From Sepiola atlantica (Eukaryota > Mollusca > Cephalopoda > Sepiida > Sepiolidae): a stretch of 64,000 nt of DNA. Location: positions 56,028,946 through 56,092,945 of the forward strand of contig OY744525.1 in the NCBI GenBank assembly GCA_963556195.1. Direction: 5' to 3'. The notes beneath the pieces were generated by a model. That model was not told the DNA's origin and made no database searches. It saw only the letters and a program-made list of their open reading frames with translations. Position numbers and translations under genes: made by a program. Positions 53,276 through 64,000 of this stretch are shown piece by piece; the first letter of the stretch is position 1; each line of letters starts with the position of its first letter.

Positions 53276-53944
53276 ACATTAAGAAATAAATTTATCGAGA
53301 AAGAAAAACAAGCAGATAATAAAAGCTTAATCTTTGTTTGTTAGTAAATTAATGTGCACATTTTTCCACTAGATTGAAACAGAAACGTAGTTATTCACTG
53401 CCAGACAAAAGCTTATTGTCTATTTACTTGCCTTCGCACGAGTACAGAGTTAGACACAAAGTCGGTGTTGAATGCTGGAAAAAATCCAGCTCCCAAATAA
53501 GAGGCACTCTGGATTAGAAAAACATTTTTAATTAACTCAGTCTAGAAGGATTTCTCCTTAACTGACTGAATGTTAAAATTTCTGTTTTATGCAGACATGT
53601 TTCTTTTAACATATTTCAACCATAAAGAAACAAGAGATATTTTAGTATAAATAATAAGTTTTTATATATTCGATCCCTGCAAAACGATAAGTAATTAATA
53701 AATTAAGATTTAAAAAAAAAACGATTAATATTTATGCTTTTAATTTTTTAAGTTACAAAAGTAAAAAAAATCCTTTTTCTTGTTTTAACTTTTCTTATTA
53801 AATTGCTGGTCCCACAACATGTTAAATTACTTGTAGAGAATTAGAGTTACTCATGGTGGAGGATTAAATATAATACACATGTGGAGGTTACAAATGTATT
53901 GCTTGAACTGAAAATAAGAAAGAAATTACATTTTGTGCTAAAAA

Positions 53945-54090
53945 TGTTGCTACTATGGCTAAGTGGTTAACAACGCGGACTAAGGATTTGGGTGTGCCAG
54001 GTTTGAATCCAGTTCGTTCCACAGAAACACTTTCATCAAAAGCCACACTTGACCTTGTGTCTAACCTCCTGGAGAGGAGGTAAATAAAAA
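53945..54090 (+). mobile_element. tRNA-derived SINE sharing U2-SINE tail
   Basis: Box A tggctaagtggttaa and box B ggtttgaatcc at tRNA spacing. The 3' end ccttgtgtctaacctcctgg then agaggaggtaaataaa matches the tail of the U2-headed SINEs (copy 1 at 10030-10065). The shared tail suggests both use the same LINE machinery. Confidence 0.75.
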
Positions 54091-54099
54091 ATATATAGC

Positions 54100-54847
54100 T
54101 TATATCTATATACATACACATGAAATAAGAACTTGCATCAATATATGTTATGGTGCTGCTACTCCTATCGTTTATACATATACACATGAAATAAACATCT
54201 ATATAATAATACGCTAATGCATGTTCGTACGTATGTTATCACCCTTCACACCTTCCTTTTAAAAATAGGATTGCCAAAGATGCAATGCAAATACAAAAAG
54301 ATGTAATCTAAATTTCATCTGTTGTGTCAAAGTGAAACTCGAACTAAAATACATTTTCTTGTCCTTCGGCTAAGGTCAACGTATAATATCTGTTTTGTAC
54401 AAAGACTTTACATATATTTATGTGCATTTATCTATCTCTCGTTGGGTTTGTACATCGGACTATATCCACTTAAATGCAATATGTTTGCACGTCGGCCACT
54501 AATATAACCTCCCGACTTTGATAAAATATATACTTATCTAATATTAAAGAGCGGGTTCATATTTCCTGGTAAGGGGAGCCAACTACGCAATGTTGCTTTT
54601 ACTTATAAGCTTTCAATATTTTCCTTAGAGAATTCTTTATCTTTAAGGGAAGCAATTAAATATAGAGAGATATATATGTGAAAATGGTAAACGAACAATG
54701 GACAAACAGTAACATTCAGTTACTTTGTTTAACACATTTTTCTTAAGCATTTGAACATTTGTCTGAAATTTTGATTGCATATTACACACTCATATATATG
54801 TGTGTGTGTGTGTGTATATAAGTATATATATATTAAATACATATATA

Positions 54848-54906
<59 letters not shown>

Positions 54907-55321
54907 GTATTCATATATATATATATATATATATATCTGCATATATTTATATGCAGTCATGCCAGACGTCCATAGAATAGAAATATATCAAAACTCCTAC
55001 AAGGGTTTTGGAGATAGACCTTCATAAGCAGATATATCTGAAATTACATTAACCAGAGTACTTATGTAAGTAAGTATGTTTCAGTTTGAACAAAGGTGGT
55101 ACTATAATATCATGGGATCTGCATTCATGCTGGATGTCCATAAGTTATACATCAGTAACATGCAACAGATGAAAGATACAACTGTGGAATTTCTACGGGT
55201 CGCACTAGTATGTATTAATTTATCATTAATATCATAAGCAGCTACTGCTGCTACTTTGACATCAGCTGTTGCTTTCTTCTCTGTATGTACACAATAGCAA
55301 TTTGCCTATATTGAATGTATA

Positions 55322-55364
<43 letters not shown>

Positions 55365-56286
55365 TAGAATTAAACTTTTCTAACTTCAAAAATTACATAA
55401 AACAATGATTACTTCATTTTTATCCAATCTCAATATTAAAAAAAACAATTATTTAGCTGGACTGTCAAATTTACATATGATGAACAAAAGAAAAAAATAA
55501 TACATTATTTGAGCAAATTCATTCAAAAATTGAAAATACTCTTCTATTTAACACTTTTCTTGTGTGTAATCGTTGTAAAATACTAGATATAGCCGTGAGC
55601 CGTTGGGTCACAACTATTACTACTATTCTACTTCCTTTAACTTTTCTACATTTTTTCCACTTTGATTTCATTTTTTTTTTAATTCATAAATTGTGACATA
55701 TCTGTTAAGACATTCTTCTCACAGAATTAAAAATAATAATTCTCTTAACTTCTATCTTATCATTACTGATAATATAGAAGTAAAGAGAATTATTATTTTA
55801 CCATCTAATTTACGTCCATGTTTGTGGTGTGTATATCAACTTTGTCAATTAAATGGGAATACTGAAAAAGACAGTCACTCTTTCTCTAAATGCTCACAAA
55901 TACATTAAGAAATAATAGAGTGTAGTTGAATCATTACAGAGTAAAAGGGGGTGAGAGAAATACATAGATAGCTCAGAAAGAGATGAATGATTCTTCAGTT
56001 AATTATAAATTACGTTTATTAGAACAAAACATTTCTTTCTAAACATAAATCAATCCTAGAACTAAGGTATATTTAGCATGTATTTTGTGTGATTTAAGTA
56101 TACAGGAAAAACAAATGTTGATTAACTTAGCTTTAATATAATAATAGATTAATAAAATAGTCATTAATTTAATACTAAAAAATATATAAATAACTACTTT
56201 CTTTGAACTGTGAAATAAATGTAGGTTTAAATAAACCGAACGGTCAGATTTTTCTCCTTTAGTTCATGACAAGTTTGAAGATCGTG

Positions 56287-56336
<50 letters not shown>

Positions 56337-56980
56337 TAAAAGAATACCCGTTCCAAGACAGGAAAAACTAATTCCCTGAACAGAACAGTTTTGCACCACT
56401 TTTATGCTACCTAACGAAAATTAAAATGATATAATGATACTAATACCTACGTCTAGAATCCTTATTCTTATTTTGATCAAAATCTATTACATAAAAATGT
56501 CTAAAACTTAAGATAAAGAGGTCTTAAGAAGAAATAAAAAATCAGGGAATCTTGCTTAATTGGTGTCTAATGACCATGGATAAAATCCAATGCAAATTTG
56601 ATATATTTAGATTGGGGATTGTGCTCTTATTATGCACCCTAAATCCCTTTAAAATACTCAAAAGAAAGTTTGTTTTAGGGAATATTTATTAATTGATGTC
56701 TAATATATTTTAATTTCCCATAAATAAAAGCTATCTGAATTTTCATGTATGGGTCCTGCCTTCTTTTTACCCCCAAACTAAATATAGCCCACATTACCAC
56801 CCATTACACCTTGCAACTGTGTTCAAATATTCATAATGATCGGTTAATTAGTTTAAGAGTGAATCCTGTACATACAAAAATATAAGAATACCTCATTTTA
56901 TATAGAGATTAGATAATTACCCATCTTTGAAAAGTTCATGTCTGACGAAGTTAATATGCATGTTCAATTGTTGTCTTTAT
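54100..56980. other. Microsatellite-rich, no gene
   Basis: (TG)/(TA) tracts at 54795-54952, (CT)(TA) at 55320-55362 and (TA)n at 56289-56334. The IYIYIY frames come from these tracts. A short inverted match (taaagagaattattatttta, 55780, against aataataattctcttaact, 55728) could form a hairpin. No coding sequence was recognised. Confidence 0.45.
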
Positions 56981-56984
56981 TTGT

Positions 56985-58168
56985 GTACATTTTGTTTAAC
57001 ATACAACAACCAAATGTTTATTTTTTGTCTTTTTTTACATTTTGTTAAAAATACAACAACTAAATGTTTATTTATTTTTGTTTTTTTACATTTTGTTAAA
57101 CATACAACAACCAAATGTTAATTTATTTTCTTTTTTCACATTTTGTTAAACATACAACAACCAAATGTTAATTTATTGTCCTTTTTTACATTTTGTTAAA
57201 CATACAACAACCAAATGTTAATTTATTGTCCTTTTTTACATTTAGTTAAAAATACAACAACCAAATGTTTATTTATTTTCGTTTTTTTACATTTTGTTAA
57301 ACATACAACAACCAAATGTTAATTTATTTTCTTTTTTCACATTTATTTAAACATACAACAACCAAATGTTAATTTATTTTCTTTTTTCACATTTTGTTAA
57401 ACATACAACAACCAAATGTTAATTTATTGTCCTTTTTGACATTTTGTTAAACATACAACCAAATGCTTATTTATTGTCTTTTTTTTCATTTTGTTAAACA
57501 TACAACAACCAAATGCTTATTTATTGTCCTTTTTTACATTTTGTTAAACATACAAAAAATAAATGTTAATTTATTGTCCTTTTTCACATTTTGTTAAACG
57601 TACAACAACCAAATGCTTATTTATTGACCTTTTTTACATTTTGTTGAACATACAACAACCAAATTCATATTTATTGTCTTTTTTTACATTTTGTTAAACA
57701 TACAACAACCAAATGCTTATTTATTGTCTTTTTTTACATTTTGCTTAGCATACAACAACCAAATGTTTATTTATTTTCTTTTGTTTTACATTTTGTTAAA
57801 CATGCAACCAACAATTTATTTATTGTTTTTTCACATTTTGTTAAACATATAACAACGAAATGTTTATTTAATCTTTTTTTACATTTTGTTAAAAATACAA
57901 CAACCAAATCTTAATTTATTTTATTTTTTTACATTTTTGCAAAACATACAATAACAAAATGTTTATTTTGTTTCTTTTTTTACATTTTGTTCAACATACA
58001 ACTGAATGTTTAATTATTGTCTTTTTTACATTTGTTAAACATATATCAACCAAATTTATATTTATGACGTTTTTTACATTTGTTTAACGTACAAAAAACC
58101 AAATGTTTATTTATTGATTTTATTTGTTCACGTTTCGTTAGACATACAACAACCAAATGTTTATTTGG
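56985..58168 (+). repeat. ~50-bp minisatellite, about 23-24 units
   Basis: Unit: acattttgttaaacatacaa then caaccaaatgtttatttatt and gtcttttttt. Units vary by substitutions and 1-4 base indels. The central part is the most uniform and the right end the most diverged. Confidence 0.93.
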
Positions 58169-59075
58169 TTCAATTTACTTTGAAAGAAAGTTTAATTCTT
58201 GCACGTGAAAATGTAGTTACCATCCTGTAGATAAGTGCTGAAACAGAAATGTGGCAACAGCTTTTGTGAGTGGGAACACAATATTTTTAGAGTAATTTTA
58301 CTTGGCAAGCAATGATGGTATATAAACAACAGAAAATGGTGATTGTACAGTAAGGAGATAAGGTTATGTTACGTTATGTTTACGAATTCGGGCCTTGCAA
58401 GAACTTATCTGATTAAGGATGTTCGAGTAATAGCTTTCATGTTTGGTTTTTCAATGCTGATTCTTTTTGTGTGAAAGTAAAGTCTTTTCTGCACGAACCG
58501 TCTTCTGTCGTAATGCAGTTACCCGATAACAGCCAAGGTTGGTAATCCAAGAATGAGTAATGGCTAAATTTGAACTGTCGTCTAGAGCTTTGTCGAGATG
58601 TAGTCAACCCTGGTCCAAGATGATTGGTAACGAGGAAGGTGAAAGAGTGGATTGGCTCCCAGCAACTGCTGTCAAGAGCTTTTTTCATTGAAAGGTCAAC
58701 AGTTTTCCTGTTTGGATAAGTGGAAAGAAAAAAGAGGAAAAGAGACCGGATTGGGTTATCTGTTCATTAATCAATGGGGTCCAAAAGGAATAAGCAATAT
58801 ACCCAATAAGTAAAGAGGACATAAGTAGATTCCAATAATTAGGGGGCAATTAAAAGTATTTAACCTCAAACTTTAATTAGATTAAACGATAATTAAAAGA
58901 CACAATCATGATTCTCAGTGTGAGTAAATTGTGCTTATTTTAAAACACCTTAATGAAAGCTTTTTTAACTCATAACTTCAGCCATGTAGCTTTGTTTTCA
59001 CAATTTTGCTATATTTCTGATTGCTTTCAAGTATTTTAAGGTGTGACCAATAGCAGTGTTTAAATATCCAACAGA
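58169..59075. other. Spacer with one small ORF
   Basis: Apart from the minus-strand frame at 58437-58688 nothing is recognised. Confidence 0.3.
58437..58688 (-). CDS. Hypothetical 83-residue ORF
   Basis: ATG-initiated on the minus strand, more GC-rich than its surroundings, with no recognisable domain (includes HSFTFLVTNHLGPGLTTSRQ and YSFLDYQPWLLSGNCITTED). No splice or promoter context was identified. It may be chance or part of an unrecognised repeat. Confidence 0.2.
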   Translation of the reverse strand: MKKALDSSCWEPIHSFTFLVTNHLGPGLTTSRQSSRRQFKFSHYSFLDYQPWLLSGNCITTEDGSCRKDFTFTQKESALKNQT

Positions 59076-59555
59076 TGTAGCATTAATAAACATTAGCATT
59101 TCTTTCTTCTTGTGGAAAGCAGTCTCTGCGAGGTGATTTGGTCACACGATGACCAATTAGCCTCCAGGGTGTATTAATTTAGACTGAACCTTTGAAGGAC
59201 TATTTCCCAGATGTTTAGAGAATTACACAGCAGTCACAGAGAGCTTTCTGGCTCTAATGAAGAAAGAAATCTCTCTCGTGCCGGTCAACTTGATACTAAA
59301 CTATACTCCACTGGAAGATATACTGCTCAAAAATACTTCAGGCAACCGACTCTGCTTACTTTATTATTACTTCCTTCACTGTAACACTGTTTCAACTTTC
59401 AGCAACCTACACTCAACTGTGTAGGTCATTTAAATTAATACACATATTGTTGTTTATAGAAGAGCTTTGTTTTCCTTTCATTTGACAATTCTTTTTTTAC
59501 AAAATATTATAGGAGTTAGTCTAACAGTTCATGCGAAGACCAAGCCTCTATAGAT
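59076..59555 (+). mobile_element. LTR, TGTAGC family, copy c, with tRNA-Trp PBS
   Basis: Starts tgtagcattaataaacatta, contains tggtcacacgatgaccaatt, the hairpin CCTACAC-tcaact-GTGTAGG at 59406-59425, and ends ctctatagat. TGGTGACCCCGATGTGAT follows at 59556-59573, which differs at one base from the exact complement of the tRNA-Trp 3' end. tRNA-Trp priming is known for CsRn1-clade elements. Confidence 0.8.
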
Positions 59556-59944
59556 TGGTGACCCCGATGTGATATGAACATGCAATGTTCTGAGACCAAG
59601 CCTCTATAGATTGGTGACTCCGATGTGATATGAACATGCAATGTTCTGAGACCAAGCCTCTATAGATTGGTGACCCCGACGTGATATGAACATGCAACGT
59701 TCTGAGACCAAGCCTCTATAGATTGGTGACTCCGATGTGATATGAACATGCAATGTTCTGAGACCAAGCCTCTATAGATTGGTGACCCCGACGTGATATG
59801 AACATGCAACGTTCTGAGACCAAGCCTCTATAGATTGGTGACCCCGACGTGATATGAACATGCAACGTTCTGAGACCAAGCCTCTATAGATTGGTGACCC
59901 CGACGTGATATGAACATGCAACGTTCTGAGACCAAGCCTCTATA
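59538..59944 (+). repeat. 56-bp tandem array of LTR-end/PBS modules
   Basis: Seven complete units plus a partial one, starting at 59538 with exact 56-bp steps (59594, 59650, 59706, 59762, 59818, 59874, 59930). Each unit spans gaccaagcctctatagat (LTR end), an 18-base primer-binding site and atgaacatgcaaygttct (leader). Four units carry TGGTGACCCCGACGTGAT exactly. Confidence 0.97.
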
Positions 59945-60368
59945 CAGGTGCCTCGTTACGATGGGTGCATCTGTGTGCAGCTATTTCCAACATGGTGCAA
60001 GATATGCATATAAAACTGAATATGATTATCAGAAAATAATTGTAATTTAGAGATGCGGTTTATAAACCAAGAAACTCATTCTAGATTGTCATATTGGACA
60101 TATGGTATAGTGGGTATAAGCATTAGTTAAGATATTCAAGAGTTGATTCTACATAAGTTTTGAAAGTGCCATCGATGAATTTAAGAAAGAAACGACTTAA
60201 CTGATACTAAAAATCTAAAAGGCATGGAATGCAGATACGGAACAGTGAATAAAATTAAGGGTTCAGTTCAAAATTCCTGGAACGTTATTGCATACAACAA
60301 AAAATGTAGAATGTCGAAGAACGTAACATCAGAAACTTTTCAATGCAAATAACAGTCTAAAACATCTA
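59945..60368. other. No recognised feature
   Basis: AT-rich. Ends with the left target duplication of the next SINE. Confidence 0.3.
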
Positions 60369-60681
60369 GTTCAACCAAGGGTTTTTACCCCGCCCAATAA
60401 ACCGGTATTGTCAGGGCCTTTGGGTCTGGATTTACGCCGGTCTATCGGTTGTCCGTCCTGTGCAGTTCTAGGAGGTGCACCCTCCCAGGCTTTGCCTTCT
60501 CACCCTTTGAGAAGGGGTTAGTTTATTGCTAATCGCCTGAGGCGCGCCTATCGGGGAATGCCGACGGGACTGCCCAGGCAATTTTTAAATGACCAGAGTG
60601 CTCAAATTCTCGAGCGCTGGTTTTTTCCCCACTTTCCCGACCTTGTGTCACATCTTACCTTGTGGGAGGAAGATAAATAGA
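60369..60681 (+). mobile_element. U2-headed SINE, copy 3, truncated, with 18-bp TSD
   Basis: The body (aaaccggtattgtcagggcc, ctgcccaggcaatttttaaa, tcacatcttaccttgtggga) matches copies 1 and 2, but the U2 head is missing and the tail is short. Flanked by the exact duplication AACAGTCTAAAACATCTA (60351-60368, 60682-60699), the mark of LINE-mediated retrotransposition. Confidence 0.9.
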
Positions 60682-60699
60682 AACAGTCTAAAACATCTA

Positions 60700-61084
60700 A
60701 ATAACATAGATTTTTTACAATATTCATAATATTATGTGTTCTTATGTACATTATGTACGTGTTTCACACTGTTATCATTATCATAGTTATTATATTCACA
60801 AAGTTTTTGCTACTGTATTCACCAAGGTTTTGTTGCAATTTCCACATTTCAAACTGTTCGGCTCATCTTAATTATTGTTATAATCGAGAAGTGTTTGTCT
60901 AAGAGAAGACATTCAAAATAAGCTATAGTCGATTATGTATGGAGTGAAAAGGGGAAAAGTCACCAACCCTTTGTGGAATAAGGTTATAGTAATAGACAGA
61001 AAGCAAAACTAGAAAATTGGGAAACACAAAGAATCAGTGTATTTGCTAGACTACAATGACCTCTTAAATAAGCCAAGTATAAAG
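60700..61084. other. No recognised feature
   Basis: AT-rich, no gene seen. Confidence 0.3.
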
Positions 61085-61240
61085 CTGAACTGTGATGGTC
61101 ACTTAAATAAATATATATAATTTGTTATATATAGAATGACCTATTTTCCTTTCTTTTGCAATGCTTTTGTTAAAGATTATTACAGGAGATAGTCTTACAG
61201 TTTATGTGGAGATTAGATCCATATAGATTAACTATGCCCC
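61085..61240 (+). mobile_element. LTR 3' fragment, TGTAGC family, copy e
   Basis: Contains only the R-U5 part: ggtcacttaaataaatatat, ttgttaaagattattacagg, agtttatgtggagattagat and catatagatt. The 5' half is absent. Confidence 0.65.
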
Positions 61241-61669
61241 GTGGAAAATGTACTAATTTACCAACAATAAAAAACATCCTTCATTTTCTATTCATCAGGC
61301 TATACATTTCTTTCACATAGTACTAAAATCAGATTTTAGTTTTATAACAATTAACCTATAGATATTTAACATAGAGAAATGTACATTTAAAATTGTGTTT
61401 TGATTGAATTAATTCTATTAAATTGAAACTGCGATTTATTTTTTCTAAAACAAATTGTTTTAAATCTTTTAATATGAAACTGTTATTTTGAGAAGTCAAT
61501 TTCTAAACAAATTTTCTTATATTTGAGAAGGTGGGGCATTTAAATGATGCCAGATATGGTGTTGTTTCTTTCACCTATATGACAAATTTATAAAGTCTCA
61601 GTTTGTTTGAGTATGTTTGTAATAATAAGTTGAATGAATAGTAATGAATGAGTATAAGAAGTCTGAGTA
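61241..61669. other. No recognised feature
   Basis: AT-rich, no gene seen. Confidence 0.3.
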
Positions 61670-61855
61670 TGTAGCGGTCATAAACATAGACCTATTTTCT
61701 CCCTCCGAAAAATGTCCCCATTGAGTGAGCTGGTCACACACTGACCAACCAGCCTGCATGGCGCATGGATTCCTTCTGTCGGCTGAAGAACTACTTCAGC
61801 CCCTTTGGGAATCAGGAGCGGTCAACAGAGAGACCTCGGCATGCAACGAGGAAAC

Positions 61856-61890
<35 letters not shown>

Positions 61891-62216
61891 GCCCTTATCC
61901 ACTGGATATGCCAGCAACTACTATCTTCGCCTGAAGATATTTGCTGACAGACCTTCGGCAGCTCTAAGAACTTCCTACTTTCCTCTTCGTCACTCGGACA
62001 CTGTCCAACTTTCTTCTACCGATACCAAACAGTATAGGTAACTTTAAAGAATAAACCTTTTTCGTTGTTGTTATAAAGAGGTTTTGTTATTTCCTTTTGT
62101 GTCTTAAACCTAAGATAGGGACAACGTTCACTTCTGTACAATGGTCAGTGTGCGACCAGCTTATTTAATGGGAACCTTTTTCTGAAGGAGAAAATAGGTC
62201 TATGTTTACCGCTACA
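61670..62216 (+). mobile_element. Second LTR fused to its inverted 5' part (copy d)
   Basis: Starts TGTAGCGGTCATAAACATAG, includes (CT)n at 61861-61888, the hairpin TACCgATAC-caaaca-GTATaGGTA at 62017-62040 and aagaataaacc. From about 62130 an inverted copy of the first ~85 bp follows and ends ccgctaca. The arms differ at scattered positions, so the fusion is not recent. Confidence 0.75.
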
Positions 62217-62555
62217 AAGAAGCCTTATTCTACCAAGATCTACACAGGAAGCGAATCTCTGCGAGAATAATGGCTTCCTAGAGAAAAATGAACAAAGGAG
62301 AAGTAATTAATTTCCAAAAAGCATGAAAAATGATTGAAGAGATATTTTCTTTTTCAACACAATTTCCATTAACTAAGCTCGGTTGGATATTTCTAAAAAA
62401 TGATTTACAAACGATTTTTTTAAATGCACGAACAGTTTTTTTATACTGCAATGAAAAATCATTTCTTTTTAAAAATAAGATTAAATTTTTATTTAATCTT
62501 ATTTTTTGTGAGAATTCAGAATTTTTTAGATGATTATTGATAATTTGAATTATTC
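62217..62555. other. No recognised feature
   Basis: AT-rich with overlapping short frames on both strands that do not resemble proteins. A palindromic aaaaataagattaaattttt / atttaatcttatttttt lies at 62471-62506. Confidence 0.35.
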
Positions 62556-62559
62556 TGCG

Positions 62560-62850
62560 AGGGCTTATAGTGCCAGGGATAAAAATAATAATCAGTTCAG
62601 TAGGTTGAAGGTTCAATCCTCAATACAAGAGATGCTAAAAATACAATTACGAATTACTCAAAATTTCTACCCGGTCATGACTGATGGAACGAGAACACTC
62701 TATCCCCTACCGTCAATTAAATAAAGGGTTCAGTTGGAAATCTCGTATAGATTCCTTAGTTTAACATAAACATTCCCAAGTTCGACAAGATACACCTGAA
62801 GGAAGTTGGAGGTTACATCGGCCGAAACGTTGTGAAAAATCACATATATG
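62560..62850 (+). mobile_element. tRNA-derived SINE (second family), copy 1
   Basis: Box B-like ggttgaaggttcaatcctc, body gaattactcaaaatttctac, tgatggaacgagaacactct, ttaaataaagggttcagttg and cccaagttcgacaagatac. Matches the copy at 63785. Confidence 0.7.
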
Positions 62851-63784
62851 GAGTAATCCATATAATCAAAAAAGCATAACATTATCTATTTAGTCTGTAT
62901 TTTACAAAACTGATAAACAACAAGAAATGAATAAAATTTTAAGTAATAATCAGTTCTAAGTGTCATGTTTCATACCCGGCCCTTGTTTCCATCAGAGACA
63001 GATTCATCCCTTCACCGTTTTTTCTTGAGTTTGCATTTAATGCTCACTACGACATGTTTCTTTTCGTCTTTCTTTTTCTTCATTCCTTTTTTATTCTGCG
63101 TTCTCCTATGAGGATTTTAGCTAGTTTTATCCTGCTTTAATTCTTCATTTTCGAAATATTTATTCTAATAATAATTATCACCCACTCTCGTTAGCGTGAC
63201 TTGCAAGAGACTTGTTCTTTTGGCGGTTTTTTCAACCGTCGTCATTTTCCTGCAGTTTGTAAACGAAAAACAAGGCGCTTTGCGCCGCAGATTCCGACAC
63301 CCCGCTAACATAACTTGGTATGTAAATTAATTCTCTCCTTTCCTTGCTAAGCTAATCCTCCTTATTATGCCTCCCATGTTTTCATTAACAATGTCTCCCC
63401 GTCGTAACAATGTTACAACTCATTCCCGGCGTCGCTCAGGTTTTCTACGACGGCGTCCCCTGAGATTTCTACCTCCCTAGTATGGCGACCCCATCTTCGC
63501 CTCGCTCCCCCTAATAGTTAAATTAAGTCATCTATCTTATTGTACTGATTTGCTTCATCTTTTTTCCTTTCGTTTATCTATGAATACTTGTTTCTTCTTC
63601 GTCGTCGTAGTGAGTTACCTTTTGTTTATTTTTTATTTTCAGATTTTTTACCTGTTTTACAGGGAATAAAGGATTTTTATTTTAAATGGAATTCGTTTGT
63701 TTTTCATTGCTTCCTTTGTCTCCGTGTGATTCCGAGTTAACTGGCTGTCTAGGCAAGATGATAAATATCATTTTGACGATGGCA
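62851..63784. other. No gene; LTR-like leader motif
   Basis: tatggcgaccccatcttcgc at 63480 resembles an LTR end plus TGGCGACC-type primer site. No partner was found. Otherwise T-rich sequence. Confidence 0.3.
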
Positions 63785-64000
63785 GCACACTAAGTGACAG
63801 TCTTCTGGAGGTTGAAGGTTCAATCCTCAGCACAGGCGATACCAAGAATACAATTGCGAATTACTTAAGATTTCTCCCCAGCTGATGGAACAAGAACACT
63901 CTACATGGATTAAATAAAGGGTTCAGTTGAAAATCTCATACCGATTCTCTAGTTCAACATTAAGATTCCCAAGTTCGACAAGATGCACCTAAAGAAAGTT
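63785..64000 (+). mobile_element. tRNA-derived SINE (second family), copy 2, cut by window end
   Basis: Same order as copy 1: aggttgaaggttcaatcctc, gcgaattacttaagatttct, tgatggaacaagaacactct, attaaataaagggttcagtt and cccaagttcgacaagatgca. Its 3' end lies beyond the window. Confidence 0.7.

Noticed and set aside
54729..55027. IYIYIY-rich open frames on both strands
   Set aside because: Produced by (TA)n and (TG)n microsatellites.
56985..58168. CRISPR-like regular repeat spacing
   Set aside because: The whole 50-bp unit is repeated with no unique spacers and the context is eukaryotic; it is a minisatellite.
59538..59944. Array of tRNA genes or tRNA-derived SINE units
   Set aside because: The tRNA similarity is to the complement of the acceptor 3' end only, next to an LTR terminus, so it is a primer-binding site and not a tRNA gene.

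Overview
The window looks like AT-rich, repeat-dense metazoan nuclear DNA, most likely from a cephalopod (an Octopus-like genome). This is an inference. It rests on tandem C2H2 zinc-finger genes of the CxxCxSSF...HTGEKPYSC type, tRNA-headed SINEs, a U2 snRNA-headed SINE family, CsRn1-type and other Ty3/gypsy elements, and many (TA)n tracts. No bacterial features are present. Apart from the zinc-finger genes, almost everything recognisable is a transposable element or its wreckage.

Layout. 1-15 kb: two C2H2 zinc-finger genes (13 fingers at 1147-2301; 10 fingers at 13801-14835), each followed by decayed extra fingers and separated by a degraded mariner, LINE and gypsy scraps, an 8-bp-TSD non-autonomous DNA element and a U2-headed SINE. 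15-34 kb: a nested retroelement graveyard. A solo LTR sits inside another LTR, a CsRn1-like integrase and gag are left over, a pogo/Tigger remnant carries expanded subterminal repeats, an apparently intact Tc1/mariner-superfamily element is present, and a young 4,457-bp Ty3/gypsy element with 225-bp LTRs has inserted into an older LTR. 34-44 kb: several LTR families, including an LTR fused head-to-head to its own inverted start. 44.9-49.1 kb: a second complete but coding-dead gypsy element whose primer-binding region is complementary to its own LTR. 50-52.2 kb: a third zinc-finger gene (10 fingers), paralogous to the one at 13.8 kb over its leader and upstream sequence. 52-64 kb: SINEs, microsatellites, a ~50-bp minisatellite, LTRs, and a seven-copy tandem array of a tRNA-Trp primer-binding module.

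How it works together. The three zinc-finger genes, all on the plus strand, are the only likely host protein-coding genes and probably encode nuclear DNA-binding proteins. The rest records successive waves of insertion: target-site duplications of 2, 4-5, 8 and 18 bp are visible and give a partial relative order of events. The points most worth follow-up are the self-complementary LTR leader, the amplified primer-binding modules, the U2/tRNA SINE pair sharing one 3' tail, and the conserved LTR hairpin with a compensatory base change. All coordinates of degraded elements are approximate and were read by eye.
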